A stretch of DNA of 15,085 nt from Acidimicrobiaceae bacterium (GCA_013044365.1 JABEUP010000163.1:1-15085), one strand, 5' to 3'; shown: positions 1 to 8,545, numbered from the stretch's first letter. The notes: generated from the letters alone by a model not told the origin. A program made the numbers and translations.

Positions 1-531
1 ACACACTGGATCGATCTTGCGGTTGCGCAGCTGCAAAGAAGGCGGGACGCGCTTATCCAACCGCGCTCTGAGATCGAGTCAATTGCGGAGCGCATCGGAG
101 ATGCCATACCTTTGATCCACTCCTCCGGCGCTATCGGCAGGGCGACGGCACAACGATGGAAGACACAAATCAACGAAAATGCGAAGAGGCCGGCATTTTA
201 CTCTGTCTACTCGGAGAACTGTCATAACGAATTGGCAGGCTGGGAGTATTTGAATGATTTGACAAGATCCCGGATGGTAATTGTGAATCTTCGTCACGAA
301 ACTGAACATCCGCAAGTGGTGAGAAGATTCGACATCGCCAATGATCTCATGGGCTCCAAAGTTAAGGATGTCATTTCGGTAAAAGGTGTCGGTGAGGGTG
401 AGTTGTCGCAGCTGTTGGATCTTGTCCTGACGGGAGACTTCGTCTCCCTTCAGGTGGCTAAGAACAATGGAATTGATCCCGGCCCCATACCGATTCTCAA
501 CGAGATGAAGCAAAGGTTGTCAGGTCGGTAG
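1..531 (+). CDS. Bifunctional phosphoglucose/phosphomannose isomerase, C-terminal part (5' end outside window)
   Basis: The first 176 codons are open in frame 1 from the left edge and end in a tandem TAG TAG, so only the C-terminal part is present. The protein resembles the SIS-fold PGI/PMI family, which interconverts glucose 6-phosphate or mannose 6-phosphate with fructose 6-phosphate in the cytoplasm. The family hallmark is visible: a Trp-Lys followed by NENAKRPAF, then CHNELAGWE. In characterised relatives a Glu and a His in these two blocks are catalytic, and both are kept here. The usual PELNHNE reads SENCHNE, a mild deviation. The gene is followed 34 bases later by ahcY, probably in the same transcript. 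In actinobacteria this isomerase usually lies beside mannose-activation genes, which would be to the left. A non-catalytic SIS-domain relative is possible but less likely. Confidence 0.8.
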   Translation, partial: THWIDLAVAQLQRRRDALIQPRSEIESIAERIGDAIPLIHSSGAIGRATAQRWKTQINENAKRPAFYSVYSENCHNELAGWEYLNDLTRSRMVIVNLRHETEHPQVVRRFDIANDLMGSKVKDVISVKGVGEGELSQLLDLVLTGDFVSLQVAKNNGIDPGPIPILNEMKQRLSGR

Positions 532-554
532 TAGATGGCGAGATATTTTTTATT

Positions 555-560
555 AGGAGG
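555..560 (+). promoter_or_regulatory. Ribosome binding site of ahcY
   Basis: AGGAGG lies five bases before a TTG codon at 566. This near-ideal Shine-Dalgarno fixes TTG as the start, since no ATG or GTG stands at a suitable distance and the family's N-terminal helix begins directly after it. Confidence 0.85.
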
Positions 561-565
561 TTTAG

Positions 566-1837
566 TTGCAATACGATATAGCCGATATTTCCTTGGCGGA
601 ATTGGGACGTCAGAGGATTGAGTGGGCAGATGTCAACATGCCTGTGCTCGCTTCGATAAGGGCTCGCTTTGCTAAGGAAAGGCCTCTGGAAGGTCACACA
701 GTGGCTGCCTGTATGCATATTACAACGGAAACCGCAAATCTTTTGCGTACGCTCAAGGCGGCCGGAGCAACGGTGATTGCCTGTGCATCCAATCCCCTTT
801 CCACTCAAGACGATGTGGCGGCTTCGCTGGTAAAGAACGACGGGATTTCCGTGTATGCCATTAAGGGAGAGAACGCAAAGAGTTATTACAGTCATATAGA
901 CGCAGCTCTTGATGCTCGTCCCACCATAACTATGGATGATGGTTGCGATCTTGTCACCCGGCTGCATAAAGAGAGGCCAAGCCAGATAGCAGAGGTTGTT
1001 GCCGGCACTGAAGAGACTACGACCGGAGTCATAAGGTTGAAAGCCATGGAAGCCGATGGGGCGCTTGGGTATCCGATCGTGGCGGTAAATGACGCAGATA
1101 CAAAGCATATGTTTGACAACCGTTATGGAACGGGCCAGTCAACACTCGACGGAGTGATTAGGGCGACCAATGTCTTACTTGCCGGGAAAGTACTTGTTGT
1201 AGCCGGGTATGGCTATTGCGGTAAGGGTGTGGCATCCAGGGCCAGTGGCCTCGGCGCCCAAGTGGTTGTAACCGAAATTAATCCGTTGCGCGCCCTTGAG
1301 GCGGTTATGGATGGATTCCGGGTGGAATCAATGGATGTAGCCGCAGCTGAGGGCGACATATTTATAACTGTGACGGGTAACCGTGATGTATTGGTGAAAG
1401 AGCATTTTTTAAAGATGAAAGACGGTGCGATCCTGGCAAACTCGGGCCACTTCGACATTGAGATCGATCTTGAAGCTTTGGGCAAATTGGCCAGTGGCGA
1501 ACGCCGGCGTCAGGTCAGGCCGATGGTGGAGGAGTTCCTTGTTCCCCAAGCGGCCGGCGATGCCAGGGTGATGGTTATAGCCGAGGGAAGATTAGTAAAC
1601 CTCGGAGCCGCCGAGGGTCACCCGGCAAATGTGATGGACATGAGTTTTGCCAATCAGGCACTAGCTGCCGAGTGGGCGGTTCTAAACAGGAATATTTTAG
1701 AGCCGAAGGTTTATGACGTGCCTGACGATATCGACCAGGGAATTGCAGCACTCAAGTTGGAGACAATGGGAATAAAAATTGACAGGTTAACAGGCAGGCA
1801 GAAGGAATACCTGAGCTCCTGGCATACGGGAACCTAA
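566..1837 (+). CDS. ahcY: Adenosylhomocysteinase (S-adenosyl-L-homocysteine hydrolase)
   Basis: This 423-residue NAD-dependent enzyme reversibly splits S-adenosylhomocysteine into adenosine and homocysteine. It removes the product inhibitor of methyltransferases and feeds the methionine cycle in the cytoplasm. Substrate-domain motifs run in order: HITTETANL (residues 51-59), SNPLSTQDD (75-83), DDGCDL (124-129), EETTTG (149-154) and the block ending DNRYGTGQS (184-192). The NAD-binding GYGYCG fingerprint is at 214-219. The C-terminus ends in a Leu-Thr-Gly-Arg-Gln then YLSSW block, and it lacks the Lys-Pro-Asp-His-Tyr-Arg-Tyr tail of the longer eukaryotic and proteobacterial enzymes, so this is the short form. 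The start is TTG behind a strong ribosome site. It follows the isomerase gene closely and probably shares its transcript. Confidence 0.97.
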   Translation: MQYDIADISLAELGRQRIEWADVNMPVLASIRARFAKERPLEGHTVAACMHITTETANLLRTLKAAGATVIACASNPLSTQDDVAASLVKNDGISVYAIKGENAKSYYSHIDAALDARPTITMDDGCDLVTRLHKERPSQIAEVVAGTEETTTGVIRLKAMEADGALGYPIVAVNDADTKHMFDNRYGTGQSTLDGVIRATNVLLAGKVLVVAGYGYCGKGVASRASGLGAQVVVTEINPLRALEAVMDGFRVESMDVAAAEGDIFITVTGNRDVLVKEHFLKMKDGAILANSGHFDIEIDLEALGKLASGERRRQVRPMVEEFLVPQAAGDARVMVIAEGRLVNLGAAEGHPANVMDMSFANQALAAEWAVLNRNILEPKVYDVPDDIDQGIAALKLETMGIKIDRLTGRQKEYLSSWHTGT

Positions 1838-2332
1838 TTTTTAGATATAGAGTCTTGGGGTAGGTCTGTTGTAGGTTTGTGATTGAAAGTCGAGGCCAGT
1901 CGCAGGCAAAACGATCCACGTAAGCTAACTTTTGGTTGGTGATCATGGTGCGGTTTAGAAGTAAGTCCTGCCTATTTTGATAGCGAATGGCGCTGTCTGA
2001 TGGAGAGGCGATAAAACAAGATACGGGCTTGGGTACGGCGGGATAGCGCCTCAAGCTCCTTGTAAATAGCTCAGCAGGCGAGTGTGGGGCAAAAGATCAG
2101 GTCAACTACAACAGAAGAAAGGGACGGGTATAATAGCCCGTCCCTTTCTTCTGTTGTAGTTGATAGTTGGCACTCATTGGAATCCGCCACTTCTGATAAA
2201 TTCGGGGGCTTGTCACTTCGCGCGCCATTTCGGTGAATTTTAATTATTTACTGCCGAATTCTCTGGCGCTTCTCAGCAATAAGTTGCAGAATGGGCTTAT
2301 GGGTAATTTCTAATACAACATAAGGGGGCACA
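1838..2332. other. Gene-free interval between ahcY and hpf
   Basis: No convincing gene is seen on either strand. The left part (1838-2101) has no recognisable tRNA, tmRNA, RNase P RNA or riboswitch core. It does hold a possible stem of GGCGCTGTC (1989-1997) with GATAGCGCC (2042-2050), nine pairs including one G-T, across a 44-base loop. Next comes the long perfect inverted repeat at 2102-2163. The right part (2164-2332) is AT-richer and must hold the hpf promoter, but no clean -35/-10 pair stands out; TTGTCA at 2210 and TCTAAT at 2309 are the nearest matches and do not pair at a normal spacing. Confidence 0.7.
2102..2163. terminator. Perfect 27-bp inverted repeat, probable bidirectional terminator
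   Basis: The arms 2102-2128 and 2137-2163 are exact reverse complements over 27 bases, separated by the eight-base loop TATAATAG. Next to the loop the stem is GGGACGGG/CCCGTCCC. Outside that, one arm is purine-rich (ACAGAAGAAA) and the other is the matching T-rich TTTCTTCTGT. A GC-rich hairpin flanked by A and T tracts on opposite sides is the usual build of a two-way rho-independent terminator. It would end transcription from ahcY and shield hpf. The 27-bp length is well beyond what termination needs, so a mobile-repeat origin is an alternative. Confidence 0.65.
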
Positions 2333-2878
2333 GTGCAGATTGCTTTTCGCTCACGTAATGTCAGTATTGGCTCTGGGCAACGCGAAAGGATGGAAGAGCG
2401 GCTCAGTCACCTCGCCAAGTTCTTAGATGGAATCGAGAAGGCGGAGATTTCGTTGTATGAAGAAAAGAATCCGAGAATTGCCGAAAGAGAGGTATGTGAA
2501 GTTTCGATGTATGGTCATGGCCATGTGGTCAGAGCCAAAGGTTCGGGCTTCGAGGTTATGGAAGCCTTTGACCGGGTGGTTGACAAGCTAGAGCACAGAC
2601 TTGAAAAGCTGAAAGGTAAGCTGCTCTGTCGTACTCATCCGCATCATCGAACTGAAAGTGGCAAAGCAGCTGCGAACGGCAGTGGCAGTCAAAAGGCTCC
2701 CGTGAAGACCAAGACTTTCAAAATCGAGTCGATGACCGCCGCCGAAGCTATTTTGCACATGGAGCTTTTGTCTCATAGTTTTTACTTTTTCACCAATGAA
2801 GACACTGGAAGCCCTGCAGTGGTTTATGAGCGCTCAGACGGGTCTATTGGACTAATCGATTCAGAGGTGTCAGCCTGA
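2333..2878 (+). CDS. hpf: Ribosome hibernation promoting factor, long form
   Basis: The 181-residue protein matches long-form HPF. It binds the decoding region of the 30S subunit and pairs 70S ribosomes into inactive 100S dimers in slow growth or stress. Residues 1 to about 98 form the HPF/RaiA domain, with the pattern of N-terminal strand, amphipathic helix and a basic second helix (RVVDKLEHRLEKLKGKL, 81-97). A Gly/Ser/Ala/Lys-rich linker covers about 105-125. Residues 127-178 are the dimerisation domain, with the family blocks ESMTAAEAI, MELLSHSFYFF and ERSDGSIGLI. The start is GTG behind AAGGGGGC at 2322-2329. It stands alone between the inverted repeat and secA, a common position in actinobacteria. 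Stress control is expected, but no operator is visible. Confidence 0.95.
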   Translation: MQIAFRSRNVSIGSGQRERMEERLSHLAKFLDGIEKAEISLYEEKNPRIAEREVCEVSMYGHGHVVRAKGSGFEVMEAFDRVVDKLEHRLEKLKGKLLCRTHPHHRTESGKAAANGSGSQKAPVKTKTFKIESMTAAEAILHMELLSHSFYFFTNEDTGSPAVVYERSDGSIGLIDSEVSA

Positions 2879-2952
2879 TTCAGGAAGTAACATTCGTTGG
2901 CTTGTCTCACCTCGGCACGTTGAGGGTTCTTTTCTAGATACGATGGAGGGCC

Positions 2953-5721
2953 ATGAGTGTATTTACGAGGCTGCTAAAAGCTGGCGAGGGAAAAAAGGTT
3001 CGCCGACTTGCCGAAATAGTTCCATTGATAAATGACTTAGAGCCTGAGATGCGGGCGCTAAGTGATGATGGGTTGCGTGCGAAAACTGATGAGTTCAGGG
3101 CCAGACTTGCCGATGGCGAAACTCTCGATGACCTGTTAGTCGAGTCCTTTGCTGTCGTTCGTGAAGCCGCGGTAAGGGTCATTGGTCAGCGCCATTTCGA
3201 TGTTCAACTGATGGGTGGAATGGCTTTGCACTTTGGTTGGATTGCCGAAATGAAGACCGGTGAAGGAAAGACACTGGTGTCAACCCTTCCTGTATATCTG
3301 AACGCCCTTGAAGGCAAGGGTGTACACATTGTTACCGTCAATGATTATCTTGCTGATCGTGACGCTACGAATATGGGCCGGATCTACAGTTTTCTCGGCA
3401 TGACCACCGGTCTTGTAGTTCCAACCATGGAGGCATGGTGGAGCCGCCAAGAGGCATATAACGCCGACGTGACCTACGGGACCAATACCGAATTCGGTTT
3501 CGATTACCTTCGCGACAATATGGCTCGGTCATTGGGTGAAATGGTTCAACGGGACCATCACTTCGCAATCGTTGACGAAGTCGACTCGATTCTGATTGAT
3601 GAGGCCAGAACGCCGCTGATCATTTCTGGTCCTTCGGATGAGTCGGCGCAACTTTACTATCAGTTTGCTTCAATTGTCAGAACTTTAAAACCTGAAGACG
3701 ACTATGAGGTTGATGAGGAAAAAAAGATAGTTGTTCCGACCGAAGAAGGAATTGAAGCGGTTGAGAAGCAGCTCGGATTGGATAACCTCTATGACCTTGG
3801 CTCAATAAATCTGTTGCATCAGCTCACCCAGGCGCTGAGAGCTAAGGAGCTATACAAGCGGGATAAAGACTATATCGTTGACAAAGGTGAAGTGAAGATC
3901 GTTGACGAATTTACTGGGCGAATTCTTGAAGGTCGTCGTTGGTCTGAAGGATTACACCAGGCTGTAGAGGCCAAGGAACGGGTGCGAATCAAAGAGGAGA
4001 ATCATACCTGGGCCACGGTGACGCTGCAGAACTACTTCAGAATGTACACAAAGTTGGCAGGTATGACAGGCACCGCAGAAACTGAGGCCTCTGAATTTGC
4101 GGGGACATACAACCTTCCTGTGGTGCCGATTCCTACCAACAAGGAAATGATTCGAATGAATTACCCTGATGTTATATACAAGTCTGAACCTGCCAAGTTC
4201 AAAGCTGTCGTTGATGATATAGAGCAGAGAAACGCATTGGGCCAGCCAGTACTGGTGGGTACGGCTTCTGTGTCTAAATCAGAGGTGCTGTCACAGCTTC
4301 TGGCTCAAAAAGGTATTCCCCACAACGTCTTGAATGCCAAGCAACACTTTAGAGAAGCAGAGATAGTGGCGCAGGCCGGTCGGCTGGGTGCCGTCACCGT
4401 TGCTACAAATATGGCTGGCCGGGGCGTCGACATTCTTCTCGGCGGGAATCCGGAGGGTCTTGCGATCCAGGATCTTAACTCCCGGGGAATTGATGTATCG
4501 GACCCCGCTAACGAACAAATGGTCCATGAAACTTTGGCACGTTTCCAGGAGCAATGCAAGAGCGAAGGTGACAAAATCCGCGAACTTGGCGGACTGTTTG
4601 TTCTGGGTTCGGAACGGCACGAGAGCCGTAGAATCGATAACCAGCTTCGTGGCCGGTCGGGGCGTCAGGGTGATCCGGGAGAGAGTCGTTTTTACCTCTC
4701 ATTGGAGGACGAACTTATGCGCCTGTTTGCAACTGGCGCAGTCTCATATATTCTGGATCGAACTTTTCCCGATGACACCCCGTTAGAGCACAAGATGGTG
4801 TCAAGGGCAATTGAGAGGGCTCAGTCAACGGTTGAAGGTAAGAATGCCGAAATCCGGAAAGAGGTTCTAAAGTACGATGAGGTCTTAGATGCCCAGCGAA
4901 AGGTTATTTATAGCCTGCGAAAGTCAGTTTTGCAGGGTGAAGACCTAAGGGCACGGACTATTGATATTGTCGAGAGAACCCTTGACCAGCTTATCGATAA
5001 GTATCTTGTGTCTGAATTCCAGGAACAGTGGGAACTGTCTGGTCTGGTTACAGAAGTGAGCCAATATTTCGCCACTTCGTTTACTCCGGAAGAACTTTCC
5101 GAAGCCGTGTCAAAAGAGCAGGTATACGAGAGCCTTCGTCAAGAGGTATTGGGAATCTACGAGAAGCGGGAAGCGGAGATTCCAGGCGGAGTCGAAACGG
5201 CAAGGGCTTTAGAGCGGGATGTCATGCTGGCAGTCATCGACCAACGTTGGCGAGAGCATCTGAGCGAGATGGATTCGCTCAGAGAAGGAATTAACCTACG
5301 GGCTATGGGCCAGCAGGACCCGCTTGTTGCATGGCAGCGCGAGGGTTACGCAATGTTCTCTCATCTGATTGAAGTAATCGACGACGACTACTTCAAATAC
5401 GTCTTCCATGTGGAGTTGGTTCAAGAGGCCTCACAGGGCGCTGATCTTTCAAAGGCCACTTATCTTGGCCAGAACGAGCCGATAATGGACCTTTCTCTGG
5501 CGGGACAGGCTCCGGTAGCTGAGAATGAATCAACAACCAATGAGAATGTATCGCAGCCAGGCGCGGATTTGGCCAACAGTGCGGGCGTGAGGGTCTCAGA
5601 CACTGACGCTAAAATTCTTCCGTTTACCAAGCCAAGTGCCGACAAGACTGGCAGAAACGACCCATGCTGGTGTGGTTCCGGTAAGAAGTTCAAGAATTGC
5701 CATGGTGGGAGTAATGTTTAG
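2953..5721 (+). CDS. secA: Preprotein translocase motor ATPase SecA
   Basis: SecA uses ATP to push unfolded preproteins through the SecYEG channel at the inner face of the membrane. The 922 residues carry the full domain set: Walker A in KTGEGKTL (101-108), TYGTNTEFGFDYLRDNM before residue 190, Walker B DEVD (208-211), AGMTGTAETEASEF of the second motor half, MAGRG from residue 487, and the arginine-finger block RGRSGRQGDPG (566-576). The C-terminus is an acidic, Asn/Ser-rich linker followed by a zinc-binding SEC-C motif with Cys905, Cys907, Cys916 and His917, which in relatives binds SecB or ribosomes. The N-terminus matches the family, so ATG 2953 is used although its GGAGG is only three bases away. 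hpf lies upstream and prfB downstream on the same strand. It is the housekeeping type; no second secA is in the window. Confidence 0.98.
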   Translation: MSVFTRLLKAGEGKKVRRLAEIVPLINDLEPEMRALSDDGLRAKTDEFRARLADGETLDDLLVESFAVVREAAVRVIGQRHFDVQLMGGMALHFGWIAEMKTGEGKTLVSTLPVYLNALEGKGVHIVTVNDYLADRDATNMGRIYSFLGMTTGLVVPTMEAWWSRQEAYNADVTYGTNTEFGFDYLRDNMARSLGEMVQRDHHFAIVDEVDSILIDEARTPLIISGPSDESAQLYYQFASIVRTLKPEDDYEVDEEKKIVVPTEEGIEAVEKQLGLDNLYDLGSINLLHQLTQALRAKELYKRDKDYIVDKGEVKIVDEFTGRILEGRRWSEGLHQAVEAKERVRIKEENHTWATVTLQNYFRMYTKLAGMTGTAETEASEFAGTYNLPVVPIPTNKEMIRMNYPDVIYKSEPAKFKAVVDDIEQRNALGQPVLVGTASVSKSEVLSQLLAQKGIPHNVLNAKQHFREAEIVAQAGRLGAVTVATNMAGRGVDILLGGNPEGLAIQDLNSRGIDVSDPANEQMVHETLARFQEQCKSEGDKIRELGGLFVLGSERHESRRIDNQLRGRSGRQGDPGESRFYLSLEDELMRLFATGAVSYILDRTFPDDTPLEHKMVSRAIERAQSTVEGKNAEIRKEVLKYDEVLDAQRKVIYSLRKSVLQGEDLRARTIDIVERTLDQLIDKYLVSEFQEQWELSGLVTEVSQYFATSFTPEELSEAVSKEQVYESLRQEVLGIYEKREAEIPGGVETARALERDVMLAVIDQRWREHLSEMDSLREGINLRAMGQQDPLVAWQREGYAMFSHLIEVIDDDYFKYVFHVELVQEASQGADLSKATYLGQNEPIMDLSLAGQAPVAENESTTNENVSQPGADLANSAGVRVSDTDAKILPFTKPSADKTGRNDPCWCGSGKKFKNCHGGSNV

Positions 5722-5760
5722 CCGGTAGTTGAATGTGCTGTTTTAGATCTAGGACAAATT

Positions 5761-6867
5761 TTGAAGTCTTTTGATGATGAGCTGGCGGCGCTGAATAAAC
5801 GTTTGGATGATGCAAAGATGATCCTCGCCTATGAAGCGCTATTAGCAAGAAAAGTTGATTTAGAAAAACTTGTTAGTGATTCCAATCTTTGGGACGACCC
5901 CGAGCATGCCCGCAAAGTCACTGGAGAATATTCATCGGTTAGCGATGACCTGAATTTGATCTCGATGTTATCAAGGGACCTTGAGGACGCAGAGACTCTT
6001 TACGACCTTGGTAAAGAGGAAGAAGAAGACAGTTTGGAGCCTGAAATAGAAGTATCTATCGCTGAGCTTGTGAAAGAATTTGATTCGCTCGAATTACGAC
6101 TTTTGTTTTCCGGAGAGCATGATTCCAAGGACGCGGTATGTGAGATTCATGCGGGTGTGGGAGGGACCGACGCCCAGGATTGGGCAGAGATGATGCTGCG
6201 AATGTATCTCAGGTGGGCAGAGCGTCGAGGATTTGAGGTGGAAATTGATGAAGTTTCACCAGGTCAGGAGGCTGGGATACTTTCAGCAACCATGATTATA
6301 AGAGGCCGGTTTGCCTACGGCCTGCTAAGGGCAGAAAAGGGGGTCCACCGACTGGTTAGAATATCCCCGTTTGGTGCGGCCGGGAAGCGCCAAACAAGTT
6401 TTTCATCATTTGATGCGGTACCATATATGGACGATATGGTGGATGAGGTAGCCATCGATGAAAAGGAACTCAGAATCGATACATACAGATCATCTGGCGC
6501 CGGTGGACAACACGTAAACGTAACCGATTCGGCTGTGCGCATAACCCATCTTCCCAGTGGAATTGTCGTATCGTGCCAGAATGAACGAAGTCAACACCAA
6601 AATAAGGCTAAGGCATTACAAATCCTGGCAGCTAAATTGGTTGAGCGACAAAGACAACAACGGCGGGCTGAAATTGATGCAATTGCTGGTCCTCAATCCG
6701 ATGTGGGATGGGGGAGCCAGATCCGCTCGTACGTTTTGGCTCCGTACCAGTTGGTAAAAGATCTTCGTACAAGTACGGAAACTGGAAACGTGGACGCTGT
6801 CTTGGATGGTGATCTAGATAATTTTATGGAGTCATATTTGCGTTGGGAGCGCTCCAGCGTCTCCTGA
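5761..6867 (+). CDS. prfB: Peptide chain release factor 2
   Basis: RF2 recognises UAA and UGA stop codons in the ribosomal A site and triggers peptide release. The 368 residues include the N-terminal coiled region, the RF2-specific codon-reading tripeptide SPF (202-204, where RF1 has PxT) and the catalytic GGQ (248-250) in SSGAGGQHVN, followed by SQHQNKAKAL and the C-terminal block GWGSQIRSYVL. The start is TTG behind AGGA at 5751-5754. The frame is continuous from start to stop: the stretch matching the E. coli frameshift site (near residues 20-30) has no in-frame TGA, so the classic autoregulatory +1 frameshift is absent, as is usual in actinobacteria. It lies 39 bases after secA and 78 before ftsE, in the conserved actinobacterial order. 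Confidence 0.97.
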   Translation: MKSFDDELAALNKRLDDAKMILAYEALLARKVDLEKLVSDSNLWDDPEHARKVTGEYSSVSDDLNLISMLSRDLEDAETLYDLGKEEEEDSLEPEIEVSIAELVKEFDSLELRLLFSGEHDSKDAVCEIHAGVGGTDAQDWAEMMLRMYLRWAERRGFEVEIDEVSPGQEAGILSATMIIRGRFAYGLLRAEKGVHRLVRISPFGAAGKRQTSFSSFDAVPYMDDMVDEVAIDEKELRIDTYRSSGAGGQHVNVTDSAVRITHLPSGIVVSCQNERSQHQNKAKALQILAAKLVERQRQQRRAEIDAIAGPQSDVGWGSQIRSYVLAPYQLVKDLRTSTETGNVDAVLDGDLDNFMESYLRWERSSVS

Positions 6868-6933
6868 CGTATTTGCGGAAACACCTATGATTAAGTACTT
6901 GACCAAAACCCCACCCCAATACTTGTTGGCGTA

Positions 6934-6939
6934 TGGAGG
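6934..6939 (+). promoter_or_regulatory. Ribosome binding site of ftsE
   Basis: TGGAGG lies six bases before GTG at 6946 and supports this as the ftsE start. The family N-terminal strand (I-K-V-D-K-V-T-K-R-Y) begins directly after it. Confidence 0.75.
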
Positions 6940-6945
6940 CCTAGC

Positions 6946-7641
6946 GTGATCAAAGTTGACAAAGTGACTAAGCGCTACAAGGAAAACCAATTTGCCCTTT
7001 ATGACTGTTCCCTCGAAATTAATAGAGGGGAGTTTGTATTTGTGGTCGGAGCCTCGGGTTCTGGCAAATCTACCCTGCTACGTCTTCTTCTGCGGGAAGA
7101 GAGTCCGGATTCTGGTCAAGTCTGGGTGGCCGGTAAGGAGCTATCCTCGATGCCTGTGTGGAAAGTACCTTTCTTCAGGAGGAACATCGGCGCAATATTT
7201 CAGGATTTTAGACTGCTTCCAAATAAGACGGTATTTGGTAATGTCGGCTTCGCTCTCGAAGTGATTGGAAAATCTAAGCGCCATATCATGACCCAGGTTC
7301 CACAAATGCTCGAACTGGTTGGTTTGCATGATAAGCAAGACCGATTCCCCGACGAGTTGTCCGGCGGTGAACAACAAAGAGTTGCCATTGCGAGGGCATT
7401 TATCAATAGGCCTCTTATTCTTCTGGCCGATGAGCCCACGGGAAACTTAGATCCAGAAAACTCCTGGAGTGTAATGGGCCTGCTGGAGCGTATCAACAGG
7501 ACCGGTACCACGGTATTAATGGCAACACACGATGTTGGAATTGTCGATTCGATGAGAAGGCGAGTTATAGAGCTTGATCATGGACAGATCAAGCGGGATC
7601 AGAACCGCGGTGTTTATGGCATGGGCCCGCAGTCGACTTAA
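6946..7641 (+). CDS. ftsE: Cell division ATP-binding protein FtsE
   Basis: FtsE is the ATPase of the FtsEX complex, an ABC-type machine at the division site that does not transport a solute but activates peptidoglycan hydrolases across the membrane. All nucleotide-binding motifs are present in 231 residues: Walker A GASGSGKST (35-43), Q-loop Gln86 in IFQDFRLLP, the LSGGEQQR signature (138-145), Walker B LILLADEP (157-164) and the H-loop His195 in MATHD. Length and the DFRLLPNKTV block are typical of FtsE rather than of solute importers. ftsX begins 16 bases after the stop, so the two are almost certainly co-transcribed. GTG is chosen for its ribosome site. Confidence 0.97.
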   Translation: MIKVDKVTKRYKENQFALYDCSLEINRGEFVFVVGASGSGKSTLLRLLLREESPDSGQVWVAGKELSSMPVWKVPFFRRNIGAIFQDFRLLPNKTVFGNVGFALEVIGKSKRHIMTQVPQMLELVGLHDKQDRFPDELSGGEQQRVAIARAFINRPLILLADEPTGNLDPENSWSVMGLLERINRTGTTVLMATHDVGIVDSMRRRVIELDHGQIKRDQNRGVYGMGPQST

Positions 7642-7646
7642 ATCAT

Positions 7647-7652
7647 AAGGGG
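7647..7652 (+). promoter_or_regulatory. Ribosome binding site of ftsX
   Basis: AAGGGG lies five bases before TTG 7658. It supports this unusual start codon over any later ATG, which would cut into the cytoplasmic N-terminal helix of FtsX. Confidence 0.7.
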
Positions 7653-7657
7653 TAGTT

Positions 7658-8545
7658 TTGGCAATCTCATTCGAATACGTCGTCAAGGAGACTTCAGGCA
7701 ACTTGTGGAGAAACAGGTTGATGAGTTTGGCTGCCGTTCTCACAATTTCGGTGTCATTGGCGCTGGCAGGTGCCTCTCTTCTTCTAAAGCAGGGGGTGTC
7801 AACGGCGACTTCCCAATGGAAGGGTGGAGTCCAGTTGTTGATCTTCATGCAGCCCAATGCTACGAATGCTCAGACCAAGACAGTGGAAGGTCAACTGAAA
7901 TCGTTGCCCGAAATCAAGAGTTATTTCTACATGGACCAGGCCAGTTCATACCGGGAATTCAAACAACTTATGGCTAACTCACCGGATCTGTTGCAAAGTG
8001 TGACCGAATCTCAGATTCCTCCCTCATTCAGGGTTGTGTTAAAGAACCCTAATGATGCACCATCGGTAGGGTCGTTATTTCAGCAGCAAGTGGGCGTGAA
8101 AGACGTGAATTTCAATCGTGGTGCGATAAATACCATGCTTCACATCACTTCCATTGTGCAATTTGTGATTGTCGCATTGGCGGCGATCCTGCTCATCTCC
8201 GCGTCAGTGTTGATACTTAACGTTATTAGGGTTGCCATATTTTCACGCCGAAGAGAGGTGGCGGTGATGAAACTGGTTGGTGCGACGAACTGGTTCATCC
8301 GCATTCCATTCATGCTGGAAGGCATGATTCAGGGATTGGTCGGAGCTATTGTTGCGGCCGGAGCTGTCGTAGGTATCCAGGCGTTGTTCCAGTATGTCGT
8401 CAGACATTTTCAGGTTACTATCCTGACAAACTTTATGGTGTCTTCTCATGACGTGCTGATGACAGAGCTATTTGTCATCGCGATGGGGATCATCGTTGGT
8501 ACGGCTGGATCGGCATTTGCAGTGAGGCGCTATCTGGAAGTATAG
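7658..8545 (+). CDS. ftsX: Cell division protein FtsX, membrane subunit
   Basis: FtsX is the membrane partner of FtsE. Its large extracellular loop binds and switches on a wall hydrolase or its adaptor at the septum. The 295 residues show the FtsX layout: a short cytoplasmic N-terminus with a Trp-Arg-Asn-Arg turn, TM1 at about 22-43, an extracellular domain at about 45-162 (with the family's PPSFRVVLKNP block at 121-131), TM2 at about 165-190, the cytoplasmic loop SRRREVAVMKLVGAT (196-210) that contacts FtsE, TM3 at about 220-246 and TM4 at about 268-290. It lies 16 bases after ftsE. The usual actinobacterial next gene, smpB, is not found here; a convergent propeller gene follows instead. Confidence 0.95.
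   Translation: MAISFEYVVKETSGNLWRNRLMSLAAVLTISVSLALAGASLLLKQGVSTATSQWKGGVQLLIFMQPNATNAQTKTVEGQLKSLPEIKSYFYMDQASSYREFKQLMANSPDLLQSVTESQIPPSFRVVLKNPNDAPSVGSLFQQQVGVKDVNFNRGAINTMLHITSIVQFVIVALAAILLISASVLILNVIRVAIFSRRREVAVMKLVGATNWFIRIPFMLEGMIQGLVGAIVAAGAVVGIQALFQYVVRHFQVTILTNFMVSSHDVLMTELFVIAMGIIVGTAGSAFAVRRYLEV

Noticed and set aside
1752..2054. 100-codon open frame on the minus strand across the ahcY 3' end
   Set aside because: It overlaps the conserved end of ahcY, has no recognisable family and no clear ribosome site; its composition looks like chance reading of the opposite strand.
2129..2134. TATAAT as a promoter -10 element for hpf
   Set aside because: It is the loop of the perfect inverted repeat, and the sequence 17 bases upstream (CTACAA) is no -35 box.
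4388..4786. 132-codon plus-strand frame and several minus-strand frames inside secA
   Set aside because: They lie wholly within the conserved secA motor region, whose own frame has every family motif.
6846..6855. Ten-base palindrome GGAGCGCTCC at the end of prfB
   Set aside because: It is inside the coding sequence near its stop, with no T tract or second copy to suggest an operator.
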